DNA of 64,000 nucleotides, from contig NZ_NKFL01000005.1 of the NCBI RefSeq assembly GCF_002223055.1, positions 434,001 to 498,000 on the forward strand. The letters run 5' to 3'. Below the pieces are notes generated by a model. It ran no database searches. It was given only the letters and a program-made list of their open reading frames with translations, and was not told where the DNA came from. Positions 9,030-16,750 of this stretch are shown here, piece by piece. The stretch comes from Burkholderia sp. HI2500 (lineage in GTDB: Bacteria > Pseudomonadota > Gammaproteobacteria > Burkholderiales > Burkholderiaceae). Numbering within the stretch: position 1 is the first letter of the stretch; every line of letters starts with the position of its first letter. The position numbers and the translations under genes are program-made.

Positions 9030-9187
9030 CTACTTGATGCGCATTTCCAGTGCGCTTTGATCCCGCGCGACCGACTCGTAGCGGTAGACCGTGCGGAACA
9101 GCTGCAATAACGCGCAGGTCTGCCGCTGGCTTGCGCCGAAACGCTGCATCAAGTCCGTGAAAAGCTCACGGCGCCGAGAAGGCTTCA
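9030..9187 (-). pseudogene. Truncated orfB (integrase half) of the IS3-family element
   Basis: Reading the minus strand from about 9187 gives the start of an IS407-type OrfB: KPSRRRELFTDLMQRFGASQ, then QTCALLQLFRTVYRYESVA and a sequence ending EMRIK. A TAG stop at 9030-9032 follows, after which the same frame continues with ITEVRVHYG. The DDE catalytic region of OrfB, which should follow, is absent: the frame passes within about 90 bases into the terminal repeat. The gene therefore carries both a nonsense codon and a large internal deletion. Confidence 0.75.
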
Positions 9188-9451
9188 GAGCTTTTTTGAC
9201 AGCACGTCCTGCAGCATGGCCTTGTCCAGCGACAGATCGGCCACGAGCCGCTTGAGCTTGGCGTTCTCTTCCTCAAGTTGCTTCAGCCGGCGCAGTTCCG
9301 AGCGCGACAGCCCGCCATATTTCGTCCGCCAATTGTAGAACGTCGCGTCGCTGATCCCCATCTTGCAGCACACCTCCGCGACAGGCGTGCCCAGCTCGGC
9401 CTGCTTCAATGCGTATGTGATCTGTTCCTCGGTGAACTTGCTCTTCTTCAC
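9185..9451 (-). CDS. IS3-family transposase OrfA (IS407-like helix-turn-helix protein)
   Basis: An 88-residue protein with an N-terminal helix-turn-helix (FTEEQITYALKQAELGTP and MGISDATFYNWRTKYGG) followed by a leucine-zipper-like helix (LKQLEEENAKLKRLVADL). Such OrfA proteins bind the IS ends and are fused to OrfB by programmed frameshifting. The start chosen is GTG 9451, which follows AGGAGG at good spacing and gives the family N-terminus (KKSKFTEEQ). The C-terminus overlaps the remnant of orfB. On its own it cannot transpose the element. Confidence 0.88.
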   Translation of the reverse strand: MKKSKFTEEQITYALKQAELGTPVAEVCCKMGISDATFYNWRTKYGGLSRSELRRLKQLEEENAKLKRLVADLSLDKAMLQDVLSKKL

Positions 9452-9623
9452 GGCATGACCTCCTGGTCTCGATGACAACGCCATGCCGGAATTTTCCACT
9501 TTCAAATGGGACAGTTTTGTGGGCTAGGGTCATGCCAATGTAAAGATCTGATGAATTCATGCCGTTATCCATGTGGGTGCAATAAATGCGCTCGCGATCA
9601 ATGGACGACTAGGAGGTGGTTGA

Positions 9624-10097
9624 GTGGCAATTGAATCCGGAGCTTGGGCTCCATATCTTAATAATCCTATTGTCTGCGCTGCTTTCGTGGTTTCAGTCGC
9701 GTCTGGCGTCGTCTTCGCCGTGCTGAAAACCAAGAAATCGGATAAAAAAATCATCCAACTGGCGGTTGTGTGCTTTTTCCTCATCTCCCTTGGTGTTCTC
9801 CTTGTATCTGCCGGTACAGTCTTAGGCCAGAATCGAGGCTCGGTTGAGAACGCGCGAGCACAATCAAGCAATGGCAATGGCAATGGCAATGGCAATGGCA
9901 ATGGCAACAGTGTTGCGCAAGGCGCATCTTCATCCGTAGGGAATGTACAACTAAATGCGGCCCCGATTGCACCCGCTTCGGGATCGTCGGCTCCTGTTGT
10001 CACCGGCATTAATACGGGAGGCCTTTTGTCCAATAATGTCCAGGTGGTGAATGGCTCGAACAATAATGTTACCAACCAAGCGGGGAAACAGAAGTGA
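9624..10097 (+). CDS. Two-pass membrane protein with Asn-Gly repeat and extracytoplasmic Asn-rich tail, function unknown
   Basis: A 157-residue protein starting at GTG 9624, seven bases after AGGAGG. Two hydrophobic segments (about residues 15-36 and 44-66) are separated by a short Lys-rich loop (KTKKSDKK). Then comes a Ser/Asn/Gly-rich tail with six NG dipeptides in a row, ending in an Asn-rich stretch NNVQVVNGSNNNVTNQ. The tail has a curlin-repeat flavour (G-x2-N-x-V-x2-Q), but that is only a resemblance. Base composition is much more AT-rich than the core genes. It overlaps the next gene by four bases (GTGA), so the two are translationally coupled. I do not recognise the family. Confidence 0.7.
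   Translation: MAIESGAWAPYLNNPIVCAAFVVSVASGVVFAVLKTKKSDKKIIQLAVVCFFLISLGVLLVSAGTVLGQNRGSVENARAQSSNGNGNGNGNGNGNSVAQGASSSVGNVQLNAAPIAPASGSSAPVVTGINTGGLLSNNVQVVNGSNNNVTNQAGKQK
9869..9907 (+). repeat. In-frame hexanucleotide tandem repeat (atggca x6)
   Basis: Six perfect copies of atggca occupy 9871-9906 within the membrane protein gene and encode (Asn-Gly)6. Because the unit is six bases, slippage would change protein length without shifting the frame. The tract lies in the extracytoplasmic low-complexity tail. Confidence 0.9.
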
Positions 10098-10876
10098 AAG
10101 TGAAAATTTCGCTCATCGCTCTAGTTGCCGCACTCTCTTCATGCCCCTCGTTGTCCACTAGCGCTGAAGGTGCAGGGAATGCGCAAATCGTCACCGGCGA
10201 CTGCAATATTGTAGTTAATTCGGCTACACCAAAATCATTCCCTGCGCAGTACTGCCCGAAATTCTCTGTCGCAAAGGATGCGGCAGATGCACTCGCAAAA
10301 ATAGAGATATATATCGAAGCCTCAAATCCAACCAAATTGGACTTAGCCTCCGCTAAAATTGAGAAATGGGCATCGGATAGCGAAGACTATTTAACACTCA
10401 GCCTTTCCAATACCAGCACACTGCCGGCACAGAGGGTGAAGATTCGATTTTTGGCTCCGGTTAATCCAGGGGAAAATCAATCTCATCAAATAAATTTTAG
10501 CCCCAGCCGAGCCGTCCCATCAGCCATGCTAAAAAGTCTTAGCATTGGAAGCAAAGATACAACAAAAATTCCAGTGGCCCCTGTTTCAGAGTTGATCAGA
10601 TATTCTAGAAATGGAGTGCCAGCCGATTACGAGTTCATTGGTGCAGGCACAACCCCAAACGCGCCCGATGATATGACGCAGCAATACATTCAAGGCCACG
10701 GCTTGACCAATAACTACACATTCCAGTCGACCGCGTCCAGTCTTGGCGTTCAGATTTTGTATGGAACGATATTCGGCGGAAAAGTTAGCCTGCTAACTGG
10801 TGTGTATCTTTATTTCGGGAAAGTCACTGCTAATCAGCCAATCGACGGCACAGAGCGGGAGGGCATCATCGAATAG
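10094..10876 (+). CDS. Exported (possible lipoprotein) protein of unknown function
   Basis: A 260-residue protein starting at GTG 10094, overlapping the upstream stop (GTGA). The N-terminus (KVKISLIALVAALSSC) is a signal peptide; LSSC fits a lipobox, making Cys18 a possible lipidation site. Further cysteines lie in TGDCNIV and AQYCPKF. The middle (about residues 80-150) reads as alternating strands, for example YLTLSLSNTSTLPAQRVKIRFLAP. The C-terminus is rich in Gly and aromatic residues (LYGTIFGGKVSLLTGVYLYFG). No family is recognised. With the upstream gene it forms a coupled envelope pair in AT-rich island DNA. Confidence 0.65.
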   Translation: MKVKISLIALVAALSSCPSLSTSAEGAGNAQIVTGDCNIVVNSATPKSFPAQYCPKFSVAKDAADALAKIEIYIEASNPTKLDLASAKIEKWASDSEDYLTLSLSNTSTLPAQRVKIRFLAPVNPGENQSHQINFSPSRAVPSAMLKSLSIGSKDTTKIPVAPVSELIRYSRNGVPADYEFIGAGTTPNAPDDMTQQYIQGHGLTNNYTFQSTASSLGVQILYGTIFGGKVSLLTGVYLYFGKVTANQPIDGTEREGIIE

Positions 10877-11220
10877 GTAGCTACTTCCAGCGGTCTATGA
10901 GTGTGCACGAACAATCATTGGCCTTCTTCGGTGACCTGAGCAGCATGGTTCGCACTGAATCAGTTTTTTTATGGGCTCGGTGTGAACCGTTTAGAGAAAA
11001 GTCTCGCCCCGGTTCACCTGAGGCACACCCGATTCACATTGCTCGTAGGTGGTCAGCACACTCCTGTCTGGGCCATCACGAGACGTGAGATTGGTTACCG
11101 GCAATCCATAAAGAAAGGCCCTAAGCGGTCGATAACTACACTGAGTTATGCGGACGCCCCCCTATCGCAGGCGCCCCCTTTCTAACCATGTCGTAACGAA
11201 CAAGCACGGAGGGTCTCAAA
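10877..11220 (+). other. Non-coding stretch in the island
   Basis: These 344 bases hold no convincing gene: the short open frames lack good ribosome sites and recognisable products. There is a gaaccg/cggttc inverted pair around 10983-11013 and a GGAGGG ribosome site at its end for the next gene. No clear promoter or terminator is seen. Confidence 0.5.
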
Positions 11221-11544
11221 ATGGCTATCACTTGCCCGAAATGCAACAGCCCGCAGGTGGACAAGCGAAATTACGGGAAAAAAGCAGGCACTGCGGTTGG
11301 GGCGGGCGCAGGGGCAGTGGGAGGCTGGCTCGGTGCAGGCGAAGGCGCGGCCGCGGGTGCAGCAATCGGTTCGCTAGTTCCTGTCGTCGGAACCCTGCTT
11401 GGCGGCATCGCCGGTGGTATTTTGGGCGCATTGGGTGGTGCCGCCACCGGCGCAGTTGTAGGCTCAAAAGCTGGCGAGATGGTGGACTCGCATGTGCTCG
11501 ACAACTACAAATGCCTCGATTGCGATCATACGTTTAGCGTATAA
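11221..11544 (+). CDS. Glycine-zipper membrane protein flanked by two CxxC knuckles
   Basis: A 107-residue protein. It begins MAITCPKCNSPQ, a zinc-ribbon half, and ends CLDCDHTFSV, the second half. Between them are about 70 residues of Gly/Ala-rich hydrophobic sequence with GxxxG spacing (GAGAGAVGGWLGAGEGAAAGAAIG and onward; a glycine zipper), enough for two membrane-inserted helices. The two CxxC knuckles could form a single zinc ribbon if the helices fold as a hairpin, with both ends in the cytoplasm. Start ATG 11221 follows GGAGGG. Related small proteins occur widely without known function. It stands alone on its strand in the island. Confidence 0.7.
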   Translation: MAITCPKCNSPQVDKRNYGKKAGTAVGAGAGAVGGWLGAGEGAAAGAAIGSLVPVVGTLLGGIAGGILGALGGAATGAVVGSKAGEMVDSHVLDNYKCLDCDHTFSV

Positions 11545-11692
11545 GCTATCTTCGTCCGCCTGAACCGATAAGCCCTTGCAGTCCGTCCGACTGCAAAAAC
11601 CAACTGGCGGAATGTTAGCGCCCCAGGGTCTCAAATTCGGCGCGGCGGACCACGATGCAGGCTCCATGATTATCACGGCGACTAGTTAAAAC

Positions 11693-12028
11693 ATGACCGA
11701 CAAGACCATCGAACAATTCGACCAAGCGATGCGCGGCATTTATGACGCCGCCCGACGGTTGAAGCCGCCATACCACGCAACATACTTCTTGCGGATGGTG
11801 AACGAACACGGTGGCAAGGAGACTGCGAACCGACTGCTGGCAACAAACAAGCCATCGGAAGGGTTCACTGAACTCTTTCTCCGTGGACGGGAAAACCTCC
11901 GTCTAAGCGTCGAATATCTTGTCCTTCAGAAACCGTGGCGCGATCTGTTCACGGAAGAACAGCTTGCGGTCGCGAGGAAGCGGTTGATCGAGGTTGAATG
12001 TCCGTTGCCAGCGGACGAGCGGGGTTGA
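11693..12028 (+). CDS. Small conserved hypothetical protein
   Basis: A 111-residue soluble protein, predicted helical. Its conserved-looking core is YHATYFLRMVNEHGG, then ETANRLLATNKPSEGFTELFLRG and LFTEEQLAVARKRL. I recall homologous small proteins scattered in proteobacterial genomes, often near accessory genes, with no known function. The start at ATG 11693 has only a weak upstream ribosome site. It is followed after 18 bases by the 240-residue hypothetical gene on the same strand, so the two may form a unit. Composition is intermediate between island and core. Confidence 0.6.
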   Translation: MTDKTIEQFDQAMRGIYDAARRLKPPYHATYFLRMVNEHGGKETANRLLATNKPSEGFTELFLRGRENLRLSVEYLVLQKPWRDLFTEEQLAVARKRLIEVECPLPADERG

Positions 12029-12046
12029 TCGCCTGACGACACCGAA

Positions 12047-12769
12047 ATGACCTACAGATATTTCCTCGACGGCGTGGTCCATCCCGAACGAGCGCAGATA
12101 CCCGATCACCACATCTCCCCTAAGTTCAAGCACGTTGTATCCGGGGTGAATGCGAAAGCTGACGTTCGGATTCTCATGAATCAGGTGGCTGTATGGGTCG
12201 AGACGGAAGTCGAGTGGAATGCCTTGGACCTGCGCAACGCAGTCAGGTACATGGTCCAGCTGGAAATGGACATTGTGGGCTTCCTTCTCGGCCACACCTA
12301 TGATGTGGAAATACGGCGGGCCATCTGCCCGGAAGTCGGTCTCGATGTCGTTTTCGGCATCGACGTTCCTTGCATCGGCGAACTGCATCGGGGAGTCGAT
12401 CTGCATGCCCGAATTGCAGCCATGCGTCCTAAGCTGCGAGGCGAACCGGGAGTCTTCCTTCATCGGTGCTTACGCGACCTTATCACCGCGATGAAGGAAC
12501 CGGACGATGTTGCTTTCCACTGCTATCGAGCCATCGAATCGCTTCGCCACCATTGCGTCGCTACTCGATCACTGGACCCGAAGGACAAGACAACTCAGTG
12601 GAAGACACTGCGCGAGATTGCCGGGTGTGATGAATCAGCGACGAGGCTACTGGAAAATGCAGCGCAGGCCCCACGCCACGGAGAACCCCAAGTCGTTCCT
12701 GAGGCAGATGCGGTCAAGCTCCTGACCACAGCATGGACTATCGCGGACGGCTACATCCTCAACTGCTGA
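12047..12769 (+). CDS. Hypothetical protein with HEPN-like C-terminal helical region
   Basis: A 240-residue protein. The N-terminal ~120 residues look like a mixed alpha/beta domain (YRYFLDGVVHPERAQIPDHHISPKF, then VWVETEVEWNALDLRNAV). The C-terminal half is helical: FHCYRAIESLRHHCV, WKTLREIAG, RLLENAAQAPRHGEPQ. An R-H pair in the last motif loosely resembles the Arg-x4-6-His region of HEPN-type ribonuclease or abortive-infection proteins, but the spacing is not canonical and the assignment is weak. It ends at the junction with the decapitated gene at 12780. Confidence 0.55.
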   Translation: MTYRYFLDGVVHPERAQIPDHHISPKFKHVVSGVNAKADVRILMNQVAVWVETEVEWNALDLRNAVRYMVQLEMDIVGFLLGHTYDVEIRRAICPEVGLDVVFGIDVPCIGELHRGVDLHARIAAMRPKLRGEPGVFLHRCLRDLITAMKEPDDVAFHCYRAIESLRHHCVATRSLDPKDKTTQWKTLREIAGCDESATRLLENAAQAPRHGEPQVVPEADAVKLLTTAWTIADGYILNC

Positions 12770-12779
12770 TGATGTTTGC

Positions 12780-13298
12780 GGTCATTCCGAGAACAGCTAC
12801 GCGCTCGACGACAACCCGATCCGGTTCAAGGTGCGCCCCGACGGCTTCGAGGTGCGCGCGACGGTCGGCTCGATGGACAGCGACGTGATGACGCGGCCGG
12901 GCATCTTCCGCTACCGCGTCGACGGCGACACCGTGCAGCGCGTACAGCCCGTCGCGCTCAACGGCCGCGATTTCGTCGACGAATGGCTGAAGGCGGATGA
13001 TGCGCTGGCGCGCGAATGGAGCGAACCCGCCGCAGCAGCGGCCGCGCTGAAAGGCCGGCAGGCGTTCGACAAGGCCAGCAAGGTGGCCGGCAGGGGGTTC
13101 GCGTATGGCCCGGTGCGCGGCTGCTCGGACAGCAAGGATCGCTTTCAGGTCGAACTCGATCTGACGGGCACCACCGGGGAAACGGTCGCGCGACACTACG
13201 CGCAGATTCGCCAGGAGCGCAACGGGTTCACGCTGCTCGGGCTGAGTACCGCGGCCGAGCCGGCTTGCCGCGGCGCGAACCTGATGCCGCAGCACTGA
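12780..13298 (+). pseudogene. 5'-truncated hypothetical protein gene at the island junction
   Basis: High-GC core-like coding sequence resumes at about 12785. The frame is open upstream of the first plausible start (GTG 12831) with sensible residues (NSYALDDNPIRFKV), so the protein seems to begin in mid-domain with no ATG or ribosome site. The visible 155-170 residues include DGFEVRATVGSMDSDVM, RPGIFRYRVDGDTVQRV and a C-terminal CRGANLMPQH, suggesting a periplasmic beta-rich protein. The N-terminus, and probably a signal peptide, is missing. The simplest reading is that island insertion or an associated deletion removed the 5' part. An N-terminally shortened product from GTG 12831 is possible. 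Confidence 0.6.
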
Positions 13299-13398
13299 AC
13301 GTCGGACGCGCGTGCCGTCACGGCCGCGCGCATCGACTGTCGGCGGTCATGCACAACGAGGCGGCGGGGACCTCTAAGCGGGCCGCACCGCCCACGCC

Positions 13399-13749
13399 TC
13401 ACTGGCCGCGCTGCGGCTCGAACACGAACGGTTGGGTCAGCAGGAACGGGTTCGCGGTCGCGCCCGTCTGCACGCAGGTCGCGTGCGTCATCGCGTCGAC
13501 GGCCGCACGATCAGCCGCCGCATTGCGGCTGCTCGTCGTCACGGTGACGTTCTGCGCTTCGCCGGACGTCGTCATCAGCGCGCGCACGAGCACGGTCGCC
13601 GGGCGCGTGAGCGGCTTCGCGGTATCCGGATAGACGGCGCGTGGAATGTGACAGGTCAGCTTGCTTTCCTGCGACGACGACAGCATCGCGCAGCCGGAAA
13701 ACAGCATCGCGACGGCGGGCAGGATCAGGTAGGTCGAGCGAATAGCCAT
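13399..13749 (-). CDS. Small lipoprotein with TonB C-terminal-like fold
   Basis: A 116-residue protein starting at ATG 13749. The N-terminus (MAIRSTYLILPAVAMLFSGC) is a lipoprotein signal with lipobox FSGC, so it is probably anchored in the outer membrane. The rest has the YPDTAK...ATVLVRALMTTSGEAQNVTV...RAAVDAM pattern of TonB C-terminal/energy-transducer-like domains, with a conserved-looking Cys pair (TCHIPRAVYP and HATCVQTG). There is no membrane-spanning TonB N-terminus or proline-rich linker, so it is not a true TonB. Function unknown. Confidence 0.75.
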   Translation of the reverse strand: MAIRSTYLILPAVAMLFSGCAMLSSSQESKLTCHIPRAVYPDTAKPLTRPATVLVRALMTTSGEAQNVTVTTSSRNAAADRAAVDAMTHATCVQTGATANPFLLTQPFVFEPQRGQ

Positions 13750-14203
13750 GGTCGAATATCGTTCTTCAGCACTGTTCCGGACACACGCGCCGCGCACCGG
13801 AACACGTCGCCCGGCCGCATCGCATGCATCACACTGCGCCGCAGCCATCGGACCGGCGCCCCGTTACGGCCGCACGGCCGATCGATGCTCGGCCGCGATC
13901 CTGCGTGGCGGACTTCCCGGGTGACCGGGGTGTTGCCTGTGTTCGCGCTGCCCTCGCCTCACACGGGTCGGCACGCGAGCGCTTTCGCGCATTGTGCACG
14001 CGCGGCCCGGCGAGCGGCGGCGATTTGACAATGGTTGACGCGAATCGCCGGGCCTTCAGCCGGAATCCATGCAATCCGCGAGGTAATCGATGCGCGGCCG
14101 GAATCGCCGGGTTCGCGCCGGGCGCTAACGCCCGACGCGCACCGCCGCTCCGTCGCGGCTCGGCACATGCCGGAATTCCCCGTTCCGGCAGGCGCTGCGC
14201 GCA
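13750..14203. other. Intergenic region without recognised gene
   Basis: These 454 bases lie upstream of the small lipoprotein gene and downstream of pglL, both on the minus strand. Open frames exist in this high-GC DNA, but none has a ribosome site plus plausible protein. I see no strong terminator hairpin with a T-tract and no promoter I would defend. Confidence 0.4.
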
Positions 14204-15982
14204 TCAATCCGAATCGTCGTCGTCCTCGTCGTCGGCCGCATCGGCCGGCACTTCGCCGTATTTCGCGACGACCGCCGCCTTGAACGGCTTCAGCGCCGGC
14301 TGCTGATCGCACAGCTTGTACAGCGCGGCCAGTTGTTGCGGCCAGTCCTTCAACTCCTTCGCAAACACGTGCAGGCGTGCGACGGTGTCGAGCGCGTCGG
14401 CCTCGCGGCCGGCCAGCGCCTGCAGTGCCGCATAGCGGCGCAGCACCGTCTCGCCGGGCAGCAGCGCGATCGCGCGCTCATGCGCGGCGAGCTTGGCCGG
14501 CAGGTCGTCCGCCGAAATCGGGAGGAGCGTGGCCGCACCGTATTCACCCCACGCGCCGAACAGCAGCGACGGCGCATCGCGGTACTGCGCAGCCGGATCG
14601 CTGCCGTAATACAGCACTTCCGCGCGCTGGTAGTCGCGCAGCACCGGCACCGCCGCCAGCACGCCGCCGACCGACAGCACCGCGAACAGCCCGAATGCCG
14701 CACGCCCCGGCAGGATGCGCAGCGACTTCACCTCGAGCAGCCCGATCACGAACATGGCCGGCAACAGGAAGAACATGTACTGCTGCGGATACTCGACCAG
14801 CGCGTGCATCAGCAGGATGCCGATCAGCGCGAAGCCGAACACGCGCATGCTCGACTGCGGCGCGCGCACCGCGCGCACGAACCACGTCACGAGCGCGACG
14901 ACGAGCACGCCCAGGCCGGCGAGGCCGGACTTCGCGAGCAGGTCGATGAAGATGTCGTGCGAGTTGTTCGCGATCTCGACACCGCCGAGCGAGCGCACGA
15001 GCGCGAACTGGTGCGACGGGAATTCACCCCAGCCGACACCGAGCAGCGGATGTTCGCGAAACATCGCGAGCCCGTACTTCCACAGCGCGAGGCGCGGTGC
15101 GATCTGCCCCGCGTCCCGCATCCGGTCGGCCGCGGATTCCGCGAGACCCAGGTGATAGTGGACGTTCGCCCAGCGCACCGCGACGTTCACCGCGATGAAC
15201 GCCACCGCGAGCACGACCGGGATCGCCCACGCACGCGCATTGCCCGGCGCGCGGCGCGATTCGAGCCACGCCATCCAGAAGCCCGCGACGACCATCACCG
15301 CGACCTGCAGCCACGGCCCGCGCGACACCGTCAGCGCCAGACCGGCGGACAGCACGATCGACAGCACGAGCCACGCCCATACCGCGAGCCGGCGCGTCTG
15401 CACGAGATACAGCGCGCCCGCGAGCGCGAACGCGATGTAGCTGGCCAGATGGTTCGCTTGCGCCATGTTGCCGTACGGACGGCGATCGACCGCGACGTTG
15501 TATATCACGACGAACGGCGACAGCGCCGACTCGAGGTGGAACAGCTGCACGATCTGCGTTCCGACCGCGAACACGCCGCCGATGAGCAGCGCGCCGGCCA
15601 TCATCCGCGACACGGCCTCGGCCAGGCCGTCGCGCGCGAGCGCATAGCCGGCCTGCATCGCGACCAGCGCGGCGGCGAGATAGCCGACCGCCAGCCAGTT
15701 CATCGACGGCACCTTGAGCGGGATCAGCGCGACCTGCGCGATGAGCACCACGGCGAACCCGAGCGGCGCGACGAACGCGGCCGGCGCCGCAAACGGCTCG
15801 GCCGGGCGGCCCGCGCGCGCGAGCAGCACAACGGACACCCCGACCAGCAAATACAGCACCAGTGCCGAAAACTCGGAATAGAAGGTCGGGATCGGATACG
15901 TGTGATTCGTGATCGCATACGGCACGATCAGGGCGACAGCCAGCGCAACGAGCGGCAACGAACGGGAAAAAGTAGAAGGCAT
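14204..15982 (-). CDS. pglL: O-oligosaccharyltransferase PglL (Wzy/O-antigen-ligase superfamily)
   Basis: A 592-residue integral membrane protein with about a dozen hydrophobic segments from the N-terminus (LPLVALAVALIVPYAITNHTYP) to about residue 430. A large periplasmic loop carries the ligase motif region HPLLGVGWGEFPSHQF and NNSHDIFIDLLAKSG. The C-terminal ~150 residues (DYQRAEVLYYGSDP onward) form a soluble TPR-like domain ending in Asp/Glu repeats. This is the Wzy_C plus Wzy_C_2 architecture of general O-glycosylation ligases, which move glycan from undecaprenyl carriers to Ser/Thr of periplasmic proteins. The pilin gene immediately upstream on the same strand is a likely client. Start ATG 15982 gives the first membrane helix directly. 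Confidence 0.88.
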   Translation of the reverse strand: MPSTFSRSLPLVALAVALIVPYAITNHTYPIPTFYSEFSALVLYLLVGVSVVLLARAGRPAEPFAAPAAFVAPLGFAVVLIAQVALIPLKVPSMNWLAVGYLAAALVAMQAGYALARDGLAEAVSRMMAGALLIGGVFAVGTQIVQLFHLESALSPFVVIYNVAVDRRPYGNMAQANHLASYIAFALAGALYLVQTRRLAVWAWLVLSIVLSAGLALTVSRGPWLQVAVMVVAGFWMAWLESRRAPGNARAWAIPVVLAVAFIAVNVAVRWANVHYHLGLAESAADRMRDAGQIAPRLALWKYGLAMFREHPLLGVGWGEFPSHQFALVRSLGGVEIANNSHDIFIDLLAKSGLAGLGVLVVALVTWFVRAVRAPQSSMRVFGFALIGILLMHALVEYPQQYMFFLLPAMFVIGLLEVKSLRILPGRAAFGLFAVLSVGGVLAAVPVLRDYQRAEVLYYGSDPAAQYRDAPSLLFGAWGEYGAATLLPISADDLPAKLAAHERAIALLPGETVLRRYAALQALAGREADALDTVARLHVFAKELKDWPQQLAALYKLCDQQPALKPFKAAVVAKYGEVPADAADDEDDDDSD

Positions 15983-16136
15983 GAGCGAACCGGATGTCAG
16001 CAACCGGCGCACTATACAAAACTTTGCCCCCTCTGTGCGGGGCCTTCGCTCCGCGCCCTGGCGCCGGGTGGCCGCCCCCGGCCGGCTGACGAGGCGGCCG
16101 GCATGCTGCCCGCGCCGCCCTGCACCACCATCGGCA

Positions 16137-16733
16137 CTAAGCGCGGCACTCCGCCGGCGCGTATTTCGCGGGCAGCGTCGCCGCGTCAGCCGGCAGCGGC
16201 CCGGCCCCCGGCGCGGGCAGCGACGACGCCCCCTTGCCGGCGGCGAAGCACTCCCACGCGATCGCGCCGGCCTGCATCGCGCCCTTTTTGAGCGGCACGC
16301 GTGCGGTGGGCGCATCGGCCTTGTCGGGCGCGGACGGCACGAGCACCAGCGTATTGGCCCCGGCCGCGGCGACGCGCGTAGTGAAAGCGACCGTGATCTG
16401 GCCGGTCTCGCCGTCGATCACAACCGATTCGACGTTGCGGGTGCCGGCCGGCGGGCTGTAGCCGCCGTCGAGGCTCGCGCCGCTTGCGGCGTTGTCGGCG
16501 ACGGCGAGCCGCGCGGACGACGCAAGCGCGAGCCCTTCGCCGACGCGCGAGCGCGCAAGGTAATCCTGGTACGCGGGAATCGCATAGGCCGCGATCACGC
16601 CGACGATCGCCAGCACGATCATCAGTTCGATCAGCGTGAAGCCGGCCGGCCGCCAGCGCGGCGACGGCCGGTTCGCGCGCCGCAGATCGGCGGCCACGCG
16701 ACGGAACAGGGAAACGGAAAAGGCTTCGAACAT
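16137..16733 (-). CDS. pilA: Type IV pilin PilA with long leader
   Basis: A 198-residue prepilin. The processing site is [33 protein letters not shown], with Glu at mature position 5 and the usual N-terminal hydrophobic helix. The leader is 31 residues and Arg-rich ([21 protein letters not shown]...), longer than most type IVa leaders. The mature protein ends with a Cys in EC near the C-terminus and another in AWECFAAG, consistent with the C-terminal disulfide loop. It lies 154 bases upstream of pglL on the same strand. No other pil genes are in the window. Both pglL and pilin are read away from terC, whose terminator lies just upstream. Confidence 0.88.
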   Translation of the reverse strand: MFEAFSVSLFRRVAADLRRANRPSPRWRPAGFTLIELMIVLAIVGVIAAYAIPAYQDYLARSRVGEGLALASSARLAVADNAASGASLDGGYSPPAGTRNVESVVIDGETGQITVAFTTRVAAAGANTLVLVPSAPDKADAPTARVPLKKGAMQAGAIAWECFAAGKGASSLPAPGAGPLPADAATLPAKYAPAECRA

Positions 16734-16750
16734 GGCAGGCTCCGGAAACG

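Larger units (their letters stand above)
8913..9513 (-). mobile_element. Internally deleted IS3-family (IS407-like) element with both terminal repeats
   Basis: Imperfect inverted repeats bound about 600 bases. On the plus strand, 9485-9513 ends with gggaca and 8913-8941 begins with cgtccc. Read from the ends inward they share GTCCCA and then a 14-base identical block (tggaaaattccggc). Inside are an intact orfA and only the first part of orfB. Full IS3 elements are about 1.2-1.3 kb, so roughly half is missing. No clear flanking direct repeat was found. The copy lacks a complete transposase and is probably inert unless helped in trans. Confidence 0.8.

Noticed and set aside
9871..9906. The six-unit repeat as a CRISPR-like array
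   Set aside because: The units are directly adjacent with no spacers; it is a coding microsatellite.
10897..11185. Two short overlapping open frames between the exported pair and the glycine-zipper gene
   Set aside because: No ribosome site, no recognisable protein features and composition like intergenic DNA.
13829..14312. Several overlapping open frames in the gap between the small lipoprotein gene and pglL
   Set aside because: They are Arg/Ala-rich artefacts of high-GC DNA, overlap each other on both strands and lack ribosome sites.
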